In this document: in pieces, positions 5,976-12,643 of the stretch | Position numbering within the stretch: position 1 is the first letter of the stretch | How the letters are laid out: each line of letters begins with the position of its first letter | NCBI GenBank assembly: GCA_050049805.1 | Contig: JASFVN010000094.1 | Coordinates: 1-14,090, forward strand | Origin: JABDNZ01 sp050049805 | GTDB lineage: Bacteria > Gemmatimonadota > Gemmatimonadetes > Longimicrobiales > Gaopeijiaceae | Length of the DNA: 14,090 nucleotides | Direction of reading: 5' to 3' | Position numbers and translations under genes: made by a program | Notes under the pieces: generated by a model | Database searches by the model: none | What the model saw: the letters and a program-made list of their open reading frames with translations, nothing else | Told to the model about the DNA's origin: nothing

Positions 5976-7871
5976 ATGTCCGAGGACCGAAGCGTCTATC
6001 ACCCTTCCGCGGAAATCGTCGAATCAGCTCACGTACCCGACTACGATACCCTACGAGCCCAGGCCGCCGCCGACCCTCAGGGGTTCTGGGAGGCTCGGGC
6101 AAAGGAGCTTCTGGATTGGTACGCTCCCTGGGAGAAGGTCCTGGACGACTCGAATGCTCCGTTCTTCAAGTGGTTCACGGGGGGAAAAACCAACGTTGTC
6201 CACAATGCCCTGGACCGGCATCAGAAAACCGCCACTCGCAACAAACTGGCCCTAGTGTGGGAGGGGGAGGACGGAGCGCTGAAGACCTACAGCTACTTCG
6301 CCCTCAATCGTGAAGTATGCGAGTTCGCCAACGTCCTGAGAAGCATGGGTGTAAAGAAGGGCGACCGGGTGACCATATACCTACCTCGAATCCCGGAGCT
6401 GGTCATGGCCATGTTGGCCACCGCCAAGATAGGGGCTGTGCACTCGGTGGTGTATGGCGGGTTCAGCGTGGAAGCCCTGGGAGAGCGCATCGAGGATAGC
6501 GAGTCCAGGGTGCTCATCACCGCCGATGGAGGTTATTTGAGAGGGAAGATCGTGCCTCTGAAGGAGATCGCAGACGAAGCTCTCCAACGGTGCGGCACGG
6601 TAGAGCACGTGGTGGTCATACGCCGTACCGGAGAGGCGGTCCACATGGAGCAGGACCGGGATTACTACTACGACGAACTCATGGCCCTTCCGGTGGCCCG
6701 TTCCTCCGGCAACGGAAGTGAGACGCAGGTGATGGATGCAGAAGACCCCCTCTTCCTTCTCTACACCTCGGGCACAACCGGGAAGCCCAAAGCCATTCTT
6801 CATACCCACGGTGGATACCAGGTGGGCGTCGCGACCACTCTCAAATACGCTTTCGACCTGAAACCCGAGGACCGGTGGTGGTGCGCCGCAGACCCCGGAT
6901 GGATCACGGGCCATTCCTACATCGTTTACGGACCTCTCATCCTGGGGGCAACCTCCATCATGTACGAGGGTGCCCCCACCTATCCCTATCCGGACCGGTG
7001 GTGGCGCATCGTCGAACGCTACGGAGTCACGATCCTCTACACCGCCCCTACGGCAATCCGAGGCCTCATGCGTTTCGGAGACTCCTGGGTGAACAAGCGG
7101 AACACCTCCACCCTCCGCCTCCTGGGGAGCGTCGGCGAACCCATCAACCCCGAGGCATGGCGCTGGTACCACGAGGTCGTGGGAAAGGGCGAGTGCCCCA
7201 TCATAGACACCTGGTGGCAGACGGAAACAGGCGCTTTCATGATTACTCCTGTGCCGTCCCTGCCTCTCAAACCCGGATCCGGAACCAAGCCTTTTCCCGG
7301 CGTGAAAGCCGAGGTTCTGGACGAAGAGGGGAACTCGGTACCGCCAGGGGAGGAAGGGAAGTTGGTCATAACCTCTCCCTGGCCTTCGATGCTCAGAGGT
7401 ATCTACAAGGACCCCGACCGTTACATCGAGCAATATTGGTCCACCTACGAAGGAAAATACCTCACTGGAGACTCGGCCAAGATCGACGAAGACGGATACT
7501 TCTGGATCATCGGCCGGGTGGACGACGTCATCAAGGTCTCGGGCTACCGACTGGGCACCGCCGAAATCGAGTCAGGTCTGGTGAGCCACGATGCGGTGGC
7601 GGAAGCCGCCGCCATCGCCATTCCCGACGAGGTGAAGGGAAACGTCATCCACGCCCACGTGATCCTTCGGGCCGGAGTCGAGGGAAACCCCGATCTGGTT
7701 AAAGAGTTGAAAAACCACGTGGGCCACGAAGTAGGCCCCATCGCCAAACCGGCCCAGATCGAGTTCGTGGAAAGCCTGCCCAAGACCCGGTCCGGGAAGA
7801 TCATGCGCAGGCTCCTGAAGGCCCGGGCCATGGGCCTACCCGAAGGAGACACCTCGACGCTGGAGGGGTAG
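5976..7871 (+). CDS. acsA: Acetate--CoA ligase (AMP-forming acetyl-CoA synthetase)
   Basis: This 631-residue member of the ANL adenylate-forming superfamily makes acetyl-CoA from acetate, ATP and CoA via acetyl-AMP in the cytosol. Visible motifs in order: the P-loop-like LLYTSGTTGKPKA (TSGTTGKPK at 264-272); DTWWQTETG with WWQTETG at 413-419, whose Trp narrows the pocket to acetate-size acids in known Acs; YLTGDSAKIDEDGYFWIIGR; and the C-terminal KTRSGKIMRRLL. Its Lys608 is the catalytic residue that Pat acetylates and CobB/sirtuin deacetylates in characterised enzymes. The N-terminus (FFKWFTGGKTNVVHNALDRH) is also Acs-like. All core residues are present. It converges on ptb, which lies 104 nt past its stop. 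Propionyl-CoA synthetase is the main alternative, but WWQTETG and the overall length favour acetate. Confidence 0.93.
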   Translation: MSEDRSVYHPSAEIVESAHVPDYDTLRAQAAADPQGFWEARAKELLDWYAPWEKVLDDSNAPFFKWFTGGKTNVVHNALDRHQKTATRNKLALVWEGEDGALKTYSYFALNREVCEFANVLRSMGVKKGDRVTIYLPRIPELVMAMLATAKIGAVHSVVYGGFSVEALGERIEDSESRVLITADGGYLRGKIVPLKEIADEALQRCGTVEHVVVIRRTGEAVHMEQDRDYYYDELMALPVARSSGNGSETQVMDAEDPLFLLYTSGTTGKPKAILHTHGGYQVGVATTLKYAFDLKPEDRWWCAADPGWITGHSYIVYGPLILGATSIMYEGAPTYPYPDRWWRIVERYGVTILYTAPTAIRGLMRFGDSWVNKRNTSTLRLLGSVGEPINPEAWRWYHEVVGKGECPIIDTWWQTETGAFMITPVPSLPLKPGSGTKPFPGVKAEVLDEEGNSVPPGEEGKLVITSPWPSMLRGIYKDPDRYIEQYWSTYEGKYLTGDSAKIDEDGYFWIIGRVDDVIKVSGYRLGTAEIESGLVSHDAVAEAAAIAIPDEVKGNVIHAHVILRAGVEGNPDLVKELKNHVGHEVGPIAKPAQIEFVESLPKTRSGKIMRRLLKARAMGLPEGDTSTLEG

Positions 7872-7903
7872 TCGGCAGCAGGTTCGTGAGAAGGGGTGAT
7901 TTC

Positions 7904-7928
7904 CGGGAAGCCGCAAACTGCGGGAAGC
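7904..7928. repeat. Short direct repeat flanking a small hairpin between converging acs and ptb
   Basis: CGGGAAGC occurs at 7904-7911 and 7921-7928. Between and overlapping them, CCGCA-AAC-TGCGG (7911-7923) can form a 5-bp hairpin. There is no T-run on either side, so I would not call it an intrinsic terminator, though it lies where both converging genes need one. Confidence 0.25.
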
Positions 7929-7947
7929 GACGGGACGCGGCGCTCAC

Positions 7948-7978
7948 ATACCATCGTGTTTCCGGATTGGGGCACTTA
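7948..7978 (-). repeat. Stop-codon-anchored 31-nt element, copy 2
   Basis: Read on the minus strand it starts at the TAA of ptb (7978-7976): TAAGTGCCCCAATCCGG, then AAACACGATGGTAT. It matches the copy at 4471-4501 at 26 of 31 positions. Both copies begin at the stop codon of an unrelated gene and point away from it. Confidence 0.6.
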
Positions 7979-8926
7979 GCCCACCATGAGCCGGCCCAGG
8001 GCGACAGCATTGGTCTTCGCCCTGGCATTCTCCGATCGGGACGGGATCAGAACCGGAGTCGCGGCCCCCACCACAACGTGACCCACTTCCACACCGGCCA
8101 TGTACTGGACCGTTTTGGCGGCGATGTTCGCCGACTCGATGGAGGGAAAAAGGAGGATATCAGCAATTCCCGCCACCGGTGTGTCAACGCCCTTCCGCCT
8201 CGCCGCGTCGGCCGACACAGCCAGATCCATGGCCAAAGGCCCCGCAACCTGGCAGGAGCCGAACTCGCCATTCCCCGCCCGACGGGCCAACTCCGCCGCA
8301 TCGACGGTGGAGGGAAGATCCGGATTTACCTTTTCTATGGCCGAGAGGACTGCGGCCTTGGGCTCCTCATGCCCCAGAATGCGAAACACCTCCAAGGCAT
8401 TCATGAGGATCTGCCCCTTGGCCTCGAGCTCCGGCGCGAGGTTGATCCCCCCGTCCGTGATGCCAATGAGCCTGGCGGCGCCAGGAAGGGGGGAATCGAA
8501 GAGAAAGACATCGGAGAGGAGTCGACCGGTGCGAAGCCCTGCCTCCCTCTGGAGGACCGCTTTCATGAGGTCCGCGGAGGTGACCTTTCCCTTCATGAGG
8601 ATGTGGGCCTCTCCTTCCCGAACCATCTGCACAGCCGTGTCCACCGAGTCGTGGATCTCCTGGCGGTTCACGATCTGGAAATCCGCTGGGTCCTCCTCCA
8701 GGTCCCAGAGGATCGCTTCGATCCGATGCTGGTCCCCCACCAGTACGCACCGAGCCAATCCTTCCCGCTCCGCCACGGCCGCTGCTTCCAGCGCCACCTG
8801 GTCCTGAGCTGCGGCGATGGCCACGATCCGGGTAGGTAGGGACCGGGCCTTTCTCCTGACATCTTCCAGGGTAGAGAGGGGCCCCAGGGGGAGAGAACCC
8901 GGCATCCGCACGAGAGGTTGTTCCAT
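7976..8926 (-). CDS. ptb: Phosphate butyryltransferase (phosphate acetyl/butyryltransferase family)
   Basis: The 316-residue cytosolic enzyme interconverts acyl-CoA plus phosphate with acyl-phosphate plus CoA. Family motifs are visible: ILMKGKVTSADLMKAVL in the first half, ITDGGINLAPELEAKGQILM in the middle, then VAGPLAMDLAVSADAA, and the C-terminal GAATPVLIPSRSENARAKTN. The length of about 300 is typical of Ptb and of short Pta enzymes. The adjacent butyrate kinase supports Ptb rather than Pta. It starts 6 nt after buk on the same strand, with AAGGAG (8939-8944) inside the last codons of buk, 12 nt before the ATG, so the pair is very probably one transcript. The gene order is buk then ptb, the reverse of the classical clostridial ptb-buk. 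The acyl chain could be butyrate, isobutyrate or isovalerate. Confidence 0.9.
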   Translation of the reverse strand: MEQPLVRMPGSLPLGPLSTLEDVRRKARSLPTRIVAIAAAQDQVALEAAAVAEREGLARCVLVGDQHRIEAILWDLEEDPADFQIVNRQEIHDSVDTAVQMVREGEAHILMKGKVTSADLMKAVLQREAGLRTGRLLSDVFLFDSPLPGAARLIGITDGGINLAPELEAKGQILMNALEVFRILGHEEPKAAVLSAIEKVNPDLPSTVDAAELARRAGNGEFGSCQVAGPLAMDLAVSADAARRKGVDTPVAGIADILLFPSIESANIAAKTVQYMAGVEVGHVVVGAATPVLIPSRSENARAKTNAVALGRLMVG

Positions 8927-8932
8927 GGCGAG

Positions 8933-10021
8933 TCAATACTCCTTCACCTGAGTCTCACCTCTGAGAACCCTCAAGGCACCCATGGCGAGAGCTTTCATCT
9001 CTTCCACTTCGGGACAGATCTCCACAGGAGCGATAAAGGATACTCCCTGGGTGATCCATTCCATCAACATCTCACTGGAGGCCAGCCCGCCAGTAACGAG
9101 AATCTTCTCCACCTGACCCTTCAACACGGTGGCCATAGCCCCGATCTCCTTGGCAATCTGGTAGGCCATGGCCTGGTAGACCAAGCGGGCATCTTCATCC
9201 CCTCCACCGATTCTTTCCTCCACCTCCCTGGCGTCGTCGGTCCCGAGGTAGCTCATCATCCCACCACGCTTCACCGTCATCTCCCGGAGTTCCCGGATTG
9301 AATGGTTTCCGGCAAAGCACAGTCCAATGAGTTCCTGGGTCGGAAGCCCTCCAGCCCGGGTCGGGGAAAAGGGACCTCCGCTGTTCGCGTTGTTGGCATC
9401 CAGTATTCGACCGTTGGCAACAGGGCATACCGAGATCCCGCCCCCAAGGTGTGCGACGACGAATCGGGATCCCTCCACGCCCCTTCCTTCCCGCCTGCAG
9501 ACTTCGAGGACCAACGCATGAATGCTCAAGGCATGGCTGAGGCTGGTTCGGGGAATTTCGGCCAGCCCCGAGTAACGGGCCAGGTCGTGGAACTCGTCCG
9601 TTGACACCGGATCCACTACGAAGGCCGGTACAGGGGCGCCCGCGGACCGTGCCGCCTCGTCCGCTACGGCCTTGGCCAAGGCACAGCCCAGATTCGACGC
9701 ATGAGCACCACGACTGTTGCTCCGGGCGTCGGCCAACATGGCTTCGCTCACCTCGAAGGTGCCACCCTCCACCGGGCGGAGGAGGCCGCCCCGGCCCACC
9801 ACCGCCTCCAACCGGGCTCGTCCCATTCCCTCCTCCTCCAGCCAACTCCTGATGTCCTCCAGCCGCTTTGGAAACTCCTCCCAAAGACCCTCATCGGGTT
9901 GGGGCTCGGGCACAGCCAGCGAGGCCTCTGCCAGCGTCACGACACCCTCGAAAAGCGCCACCCTTGTCGAGGTGGAGCCAGGGTTGATCACCAGAATTTT
10001 GGCGTCCCTTCCATGGGTCAT
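8933..10021 (-). CDS. buk: Butyrate kinase
   Basis: The 362-residue acetokinase-family enzyme transfers phosphate between butyryl-phosphate and ADP, or the reverse. Visible motifs: ILVINPGSTSTRVALFEG at the N-terminus (phosphate-binding, residues 9-26), GRGG, HASNLG, VVDPVSTDEFHD, SLSHALSIHAL, and VVAHLGGGISV followed by GGPFSPTRAGGLP, all characteristic of Buk rather than acetate kinase. I chose ATG 10021 because AAGAGGA sits 5 nt upstream and the protein then has the usual length. In-frame starts at 10045 or 10102 would add 8 or 27 residues of unlike sequence. First gene of the buk-ptb pair and divergent from the MarR gene. The characterised direction is butyrate formation. In a respiring organism with Acs it could equally activate acids taken up; this is inference. 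Confidence 0.9.
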   Translation of the reverse strand: MTHGRDAKILVINPGSTSTRVALFEGVVTLAEASLAVPEPQPDEGLWEEFPKRLEDIRSWLEEEGMGRARLEAVVGRGGLLRPVEGGTFEVSEAMLADARSNSRGAHASNLGCALAKAVADEAARSAGAPVPAFVVDPVSTDEFHDLARYSGLAEIPRTSLSHALSIHALVLEVCRREGRGVEGSRFVVAHLGGGISVCPVANGRILDANNANSGGPFSPTRAGGLPTQELIGLCFAGNHSIRELREMTVKRGGMMSYLGTDDAREVEERIGGGDEDARLVYQAMAYQIAKEIGAMATVLKGQVEKILVTGGLASSEMLMEWITQGVSFIAPVEICPEVEEMKALAMGALRVLRGETQVKEY

Positions 10022-10309
10022 TTCATTCCTCTTGTAGCTTTTCATATCCGTTCCCAGAGCTCCCCCAGAACCTGAAGGGAAACACCTGGTGAGGGAGAGC
10101 ACTGTGGTTCAATGTCCCACCAGCGGACAACAGTTCGGTAGATTTGTCTCAAGGTCAACTCCGCCACCCCACCGGGGGCGCCGGTCCAATTCTTTAACAT
10201 GCCCGGGTTTTCAACCACCTCGCCCCATCCCCTCAATTCTACCTGGCCCGAGAGGCCCTCCCGCGATTCGGGCACGGAGCTTGCGACAGCCGCGCAATGA
10301 TCTTGAGTG

Positions 10310-10337
10310 TTGCCGATTTACTTAACGGTGATAATAT
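10310..10337 (+). promoter_or_regulatory. Candidate promoter of the MarR gene
   Basis: TTGCCG (10310-10315), a 16-nt spacer and TAATAT (10332-10337) make an acceptable sigma70-like promoter in the only AT-rich part of the region. Its -10 lies inside the inverted repeat, so repressor binding would block it. Transcription starting near 10344 would exclude the ATGs at or before 10340 as the MarR start. Confidence 0.35.
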
Positions 10338-10350
10338 TCATGTCCGTTAA
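10322..10350. promoter_or_regulatory. Probable MarR operator: perfect 7-bp inverted repeat
   Basis: TTAACGG (10322-10328) and CCGTTAA (10344-10350) are exact inverted copies separated by 15 nt. Half-site centres are 22 bp apart, about two helical turns, around an AATATT core. Position just upstream of a MarR gene and over its likely -10 is what an autoregulatory operator looks like. It may also govern buk-ptb on the other side. I find no second copy in the window. Confidence 0.62.
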
Positions 10351-10399
10351 TGTGGGGCGGCATACCGCTCCGGGGAGAAGCAACTCCGCGGCAAGGGGA

Positions 10400-11014
10400 A
10401 TGAAAGTGGGCCTGATCAACGACTTTTTGGGCAGCGTCCGAATCCTCTCCACCACCATCGACGAGTGGATGGAAGAGGAGTTGAAAGAGTCTACGAAGGA
10501 CAGGGTAACGCCCTCTCAGCTCAGGGTGTTGAAACTGGTGGCCAGAACCAACGCCCGGCGAATCGGAGACGTGGCCGACTTCCTGGCCGTGAGCAACGCC
10601 GCCGCCAGCAAGGCGGTGGACCGCCTCGTCCGGCGCGGGCTCGTTCGCAGGGCCGAAGCGGCTGCGGACCGGAGGGCTGTTGAGCTGTCCCTGACCACCG
10701 AGGGCCGCACGCTCCTTGCTCAGTACGAGGCGGCGACCAACCAGGTCTTGAAAGAGGTCTTCGGATCCCTTCCCCAGGACCGTTTGGCCGACACGGCGGA
10801 CTTTCTCGACCAGCTTTCCACGCAGATGGTCAAGGAGGGGAGAACGAGGGAAGGCATCTGTCTTCGATGCGGGATCCATTTCCGGGATCGATGCCTCCTG
10901 CGGCAGACTGTCGGACGCAACTGCTATTTCCACCAGCATCGGGACCCAACCCTGAACTCCCATGACGCCCTGGGCACCGTGGGAGAAGGGGCAGGGGCCA
11001 CAAACAAGGGATAG
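10400..11014 (+). CDS. MarR-family transcriptional regulator with a Cys/His-rich C-terminal tail
   Basis: The 204-residue winged-helix repressor has helix-turn-helix residues about 37-79 (TPSQLRVLKLV; recognition helix SNAAASKAVDRLVRRG at 65-80) and the wing at 84-100 with DRRAVELSLTTEG, the standard MarR signature. After the dimerisation helix, residues 154-181 carry Cys154, Cys157, Cys165 and Cys175 (C-x2-C-x7-C-x9-C) with His160, His178 and His180. This is unusual for MarR and suggests a Zn, Fe-S or redox site. Start choice: ATG 10400 has AAGGGG (10393-10398) only 1 nt away, and GTG 10406, two codons later, has ideal 7-nt spacing and may be the true start. Upstream in-frame starts (10340, 10307) lie in or before the operator and lack a ribosome site. 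Divergent from buk-ptb, its most likely target besides itself. Confidence 0.85.
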   Translation: MKVGLINDFLGSVRILSTTIDEWMEEELKESTKDRVTPSQLRVLKLVARTNARRIGDVADFLAVSNAAASKAVDRLVRRGLVRRAEAAADRRAVELSLTTEGRTLLAQYEAATNQVLKEVFGSLPQDRLADTADFLDQLSTQMVKEGRTREGICLRCGIHFRDRCLLRQTVGRNCYFHQHRDPTLNSHDALGTVGEGAGATNKG

Positions 11015-11298
11015 AGTCAACTCAGAAATCATAGATCCTCGGGGGTCAGGTCATCCAGCCGATCCAGACCTGATTCCCTTTTTCCCCAGGTTGGCATTGG
11101 GAAGAGCCGACCGCAAACCCTACCCCGATGATTAGGCGGGGGCCCTCTTGAAAGGAGGGCTCCCGCTCCTGCCTACCAGGACTCGGAACGCTCAAGGGCT
11201 TTGGTTCTTTTCTTTTTCTTTGTGCCCCATTTCGCTTCAAACTCTGCCCTTCCGGCATTACTCTGTCGGGGAGGGGTCCCCCGAGCTGAAGGCGTGAC
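11015..11298. other. 284-nt intergenic region upstream of the antiporter
   Basis: Contains the strong hairpin at 11136-11166 and a pyrimidine tract rich in T at about 11203-11222. GAAGG (11288-11292), 6 nt before the ATG at 11299, is the probable ribosome site. The T-tract is 36 nt beyond the hairpin, too far to form a standard terminator with it. I see no small coding frame or promoter that I can support. Confidence 0.4.
11136..11166 (+). terminator. Strong hairpin, possible MarR terminator or antiporter leader structure
   Basis: GCGGGGGCCCTC (11136-11147) pairs with GAGGGCTCCCGC (11155-11166) as a 12-bp stem with one G-U wobble, closing a 7-nt loop TTGAAAG. An outer TAGGC (11133-11137) could alternatively pair with GCCTA (11171-11175), leaving a bulge. 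It is the strongest hairpin I noticed in the window. There is no T-run immediately after it, so Rho-independent termination is doubtful. A leader or processing structure is the alternative. Confidence 0.45.
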
Positions 11299-12603
11299 AT
11301 GGCACGCTTCTTCACCCTGGTCGTCTTTGTCGGTGTCACCTACGCCCTGCGCTTCCTGTTCCCGCCGGGCGAAACCTCCGGATCGGCCACCCTCTTCCTG
11401 GGATTCCTTCTTCTCGCCTCCTTTCTGGCCGGCAGAGCCGCCAAAACCATCTCCCTTCCCCAGATAACCGGATACCTCGTCATAGGTATTCTGGTGGGGC
11501 CTTCCGCGCTGAAGATTCTCACGTCGGAGACCGTGGAGGAGTTTCGATTCGTAAACGACGTGGCCTTGGCCCTCATCGCCCTCTCGGCCGGTGGAGAGCT
11601 GCGGATCGGCACGCTCCTGGAGCGGATGAAGAGTATCGCCGCAATAACCCTCTCTCAGATCGTTCTCATGTTTGCCCTGGTCGCCTCGGCCGTCTTCCTG
11701 GCCCGAGGATCCATCCACTTTCTCGCGGACCAACCGACCGATGTCGCCGTTGCCGTAGCCCTCCTCTTCGGGCTGGTGGCGGTGGCCAAGTCCCCGGCAA
11801 CGACGATCGCCATCATCACTGAGGAGAGGGCCAGGGGCATCCTCACCAACACGGTCCTGGGCATCACCGTCCTCAAGGACGTGATAATTCTCATCCTCAT
11901 CGCCATCCTGATCCCGCTGGCCGATGCATTGGTCGATCCCACAGGAGGGTTCAGCTTTTCGGAGGCACGAGAGATTCTACTGGAAATCCTGGGGTCCTTG
12001 TCCTTGGGGGTTGCCCTGGGATGGCTGGTGACAGTCTACCTGAATCGAATTCGAGCCTACAGGATCCTCTTTGTTCTGGGAGTGGCCTTCCTGGCCGTTT
12101 ACCTCGGAGACGTTCTAGGCCTGGAAGACATCCTCATCGCCATGGCCGCAGGATTCTATGTACAAAACTACTCCCGTCAGGGCCGGAGGCTGCTCCATGC
12201 CCTGGAGGCCAACTCCCTGCCTCTTTACGCCCTCTTCTTCGCCGTAGCCGGAGCGGACCTGAAAATCGGCGTATTGGAATCGGTGTGGGAGATCGCCACG
12301 GCCATCATCCTAGCCCGCCTCCTGGCCGCCTGGATAAGCACCTGGCTGGGAGCGAAGATCGTCGGGGATCCTCCTGAAGTCGGTCGTTTCGCCTGGCTGG
12401 GATTCCTTGCCCAGGCAGGAGTCACCCTGGGAATTGCCAACCGAGTTCGGGATTCCTTCCCCCTCTGGGGGACCTCTGTCTCCACGATCATCGTCGCGAC
12501 CATCGTCATCAACCAGCTCATCGGCCCGCCGGCGTTCCGGTGGGCCCTGGTGAGAGCGGGAGAAAGCAATCAGCAGGAGCGTCGACGTCGCCGCCTGTCC
12601 TGA
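11299..12603 (+). CDS. CPA2-family cation:proton antiporter (KefB/NapA-like membrane domain)
   Basis: The 434-residue polytopic membrane protein has about 12 hydrophobic segments. The CPA2 signature LPQITGYLVIGILVGPSAL lies at 53-71, followed by ALALIALSAGGEL; the crossover-type segment AKSPATTIAIITEE has Lys164-Ala167; and TVLKDVIILILIA has Asp194, in the position of the ion-binding acidic residue. The protein ends in a short basic cytoplasmic tail (QQERRRRRLS), with no TrkA-N or TrkA-C domain, so it lacks the regulatory parts of full Kef channels. Expected role: exchange of Na+ or K+ for H+ across the inner membrane in pH and salt balance; the ion cannot be read. It stands alone, facing the diguanylate cyclase gene with a 40-nt gap. 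Confidence 0.85.
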   Translation: MARFFTLVVFVGVTYALRFLFPPGETSGSATLFLGFLLLASFLAGRAAKTISLPQITGYLVIGILVGPSALKILTSETVEEFRFVNDVALALIALSAGGELRIGTLLERMKSIAAITLSQIVLMFALVASAVFLARGSIHFLADQPTDVAVAVALLFGLVAVAKSPATTIAIITEERARGILTNTVLGITVLKDVIILILIAILIPLADALVDPTGGFSFSEAREILLEILGSLSLGVALGWLVTVYLNRIRAYRILFVLGVAFLAVYLGDVLGLEDILIAMAAGFYVQNYSRQGRRLLHALEANSLPLYALFFAVAGADLKIGVLESVWEIATAIILARLLAAWISTWLGAKIVGDPPEVGRFAWLGFLAQAGVTLGIANRVRDSFPLWGTSVSTIIVATIVINQLIGPPAFRWALVRAGESNQQERRRRRLS

Positions 12604-12643
12604 GCCGGGTCGAGCAGTCCGGGCCGGGACAAGCGCACCGGAT

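Larger units (their letters stand above)
10022..10399. promoter_or_regulatory. Divergent control region between buk-ptb and the MarR gene
   Basis: The stretch holds the signals for both divergent units. At its right end are the palindromic operator and candidate promoter, listed separately. On the buk side I see no -35/-10 pair good enough to call; TTGACC occurs on the minus strand but lacks a good -10 partner. No other gene, RNA or repeat is apparent. The left part is GC-rich and the right end is distinctly AT-rich (10316-10351). Confidence 0.5.

Noticed and set aside
6381..7433. 350-codon minus-strand frame inside acs
   Set aside because: It lies entirely opposite conserved acetyl-CoA synthetase motifs and shows no protein family of its own.
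7911..7923. CCGCA/TGCGG hairpin as a terminator for acs or ptb
   Set aside because: The stem is only 5 bp with a 3-nt loop and no T-run on either strand.
7886..8839. 317-codon plus-strand frame opposite ptb
   Set aside because: Ptb motifs are unmistakable on the minus strand. The plus frame is a composition shadow without a family signature.
10307..10399. N-terminal extension of the MarR protein from starts at 10307 or 10340
   Set aside because: The extension would be coded by the palindrome and likely promoter, lacks a ribosome site, and adds residues not typical of MarR.
11203..11222. T-rich tract as an intrinsic terminator tail
   Set aside because: Only a very weak GAAC/GTTC pairing lies directly before it, and the strong hairpin is 36 nt away.
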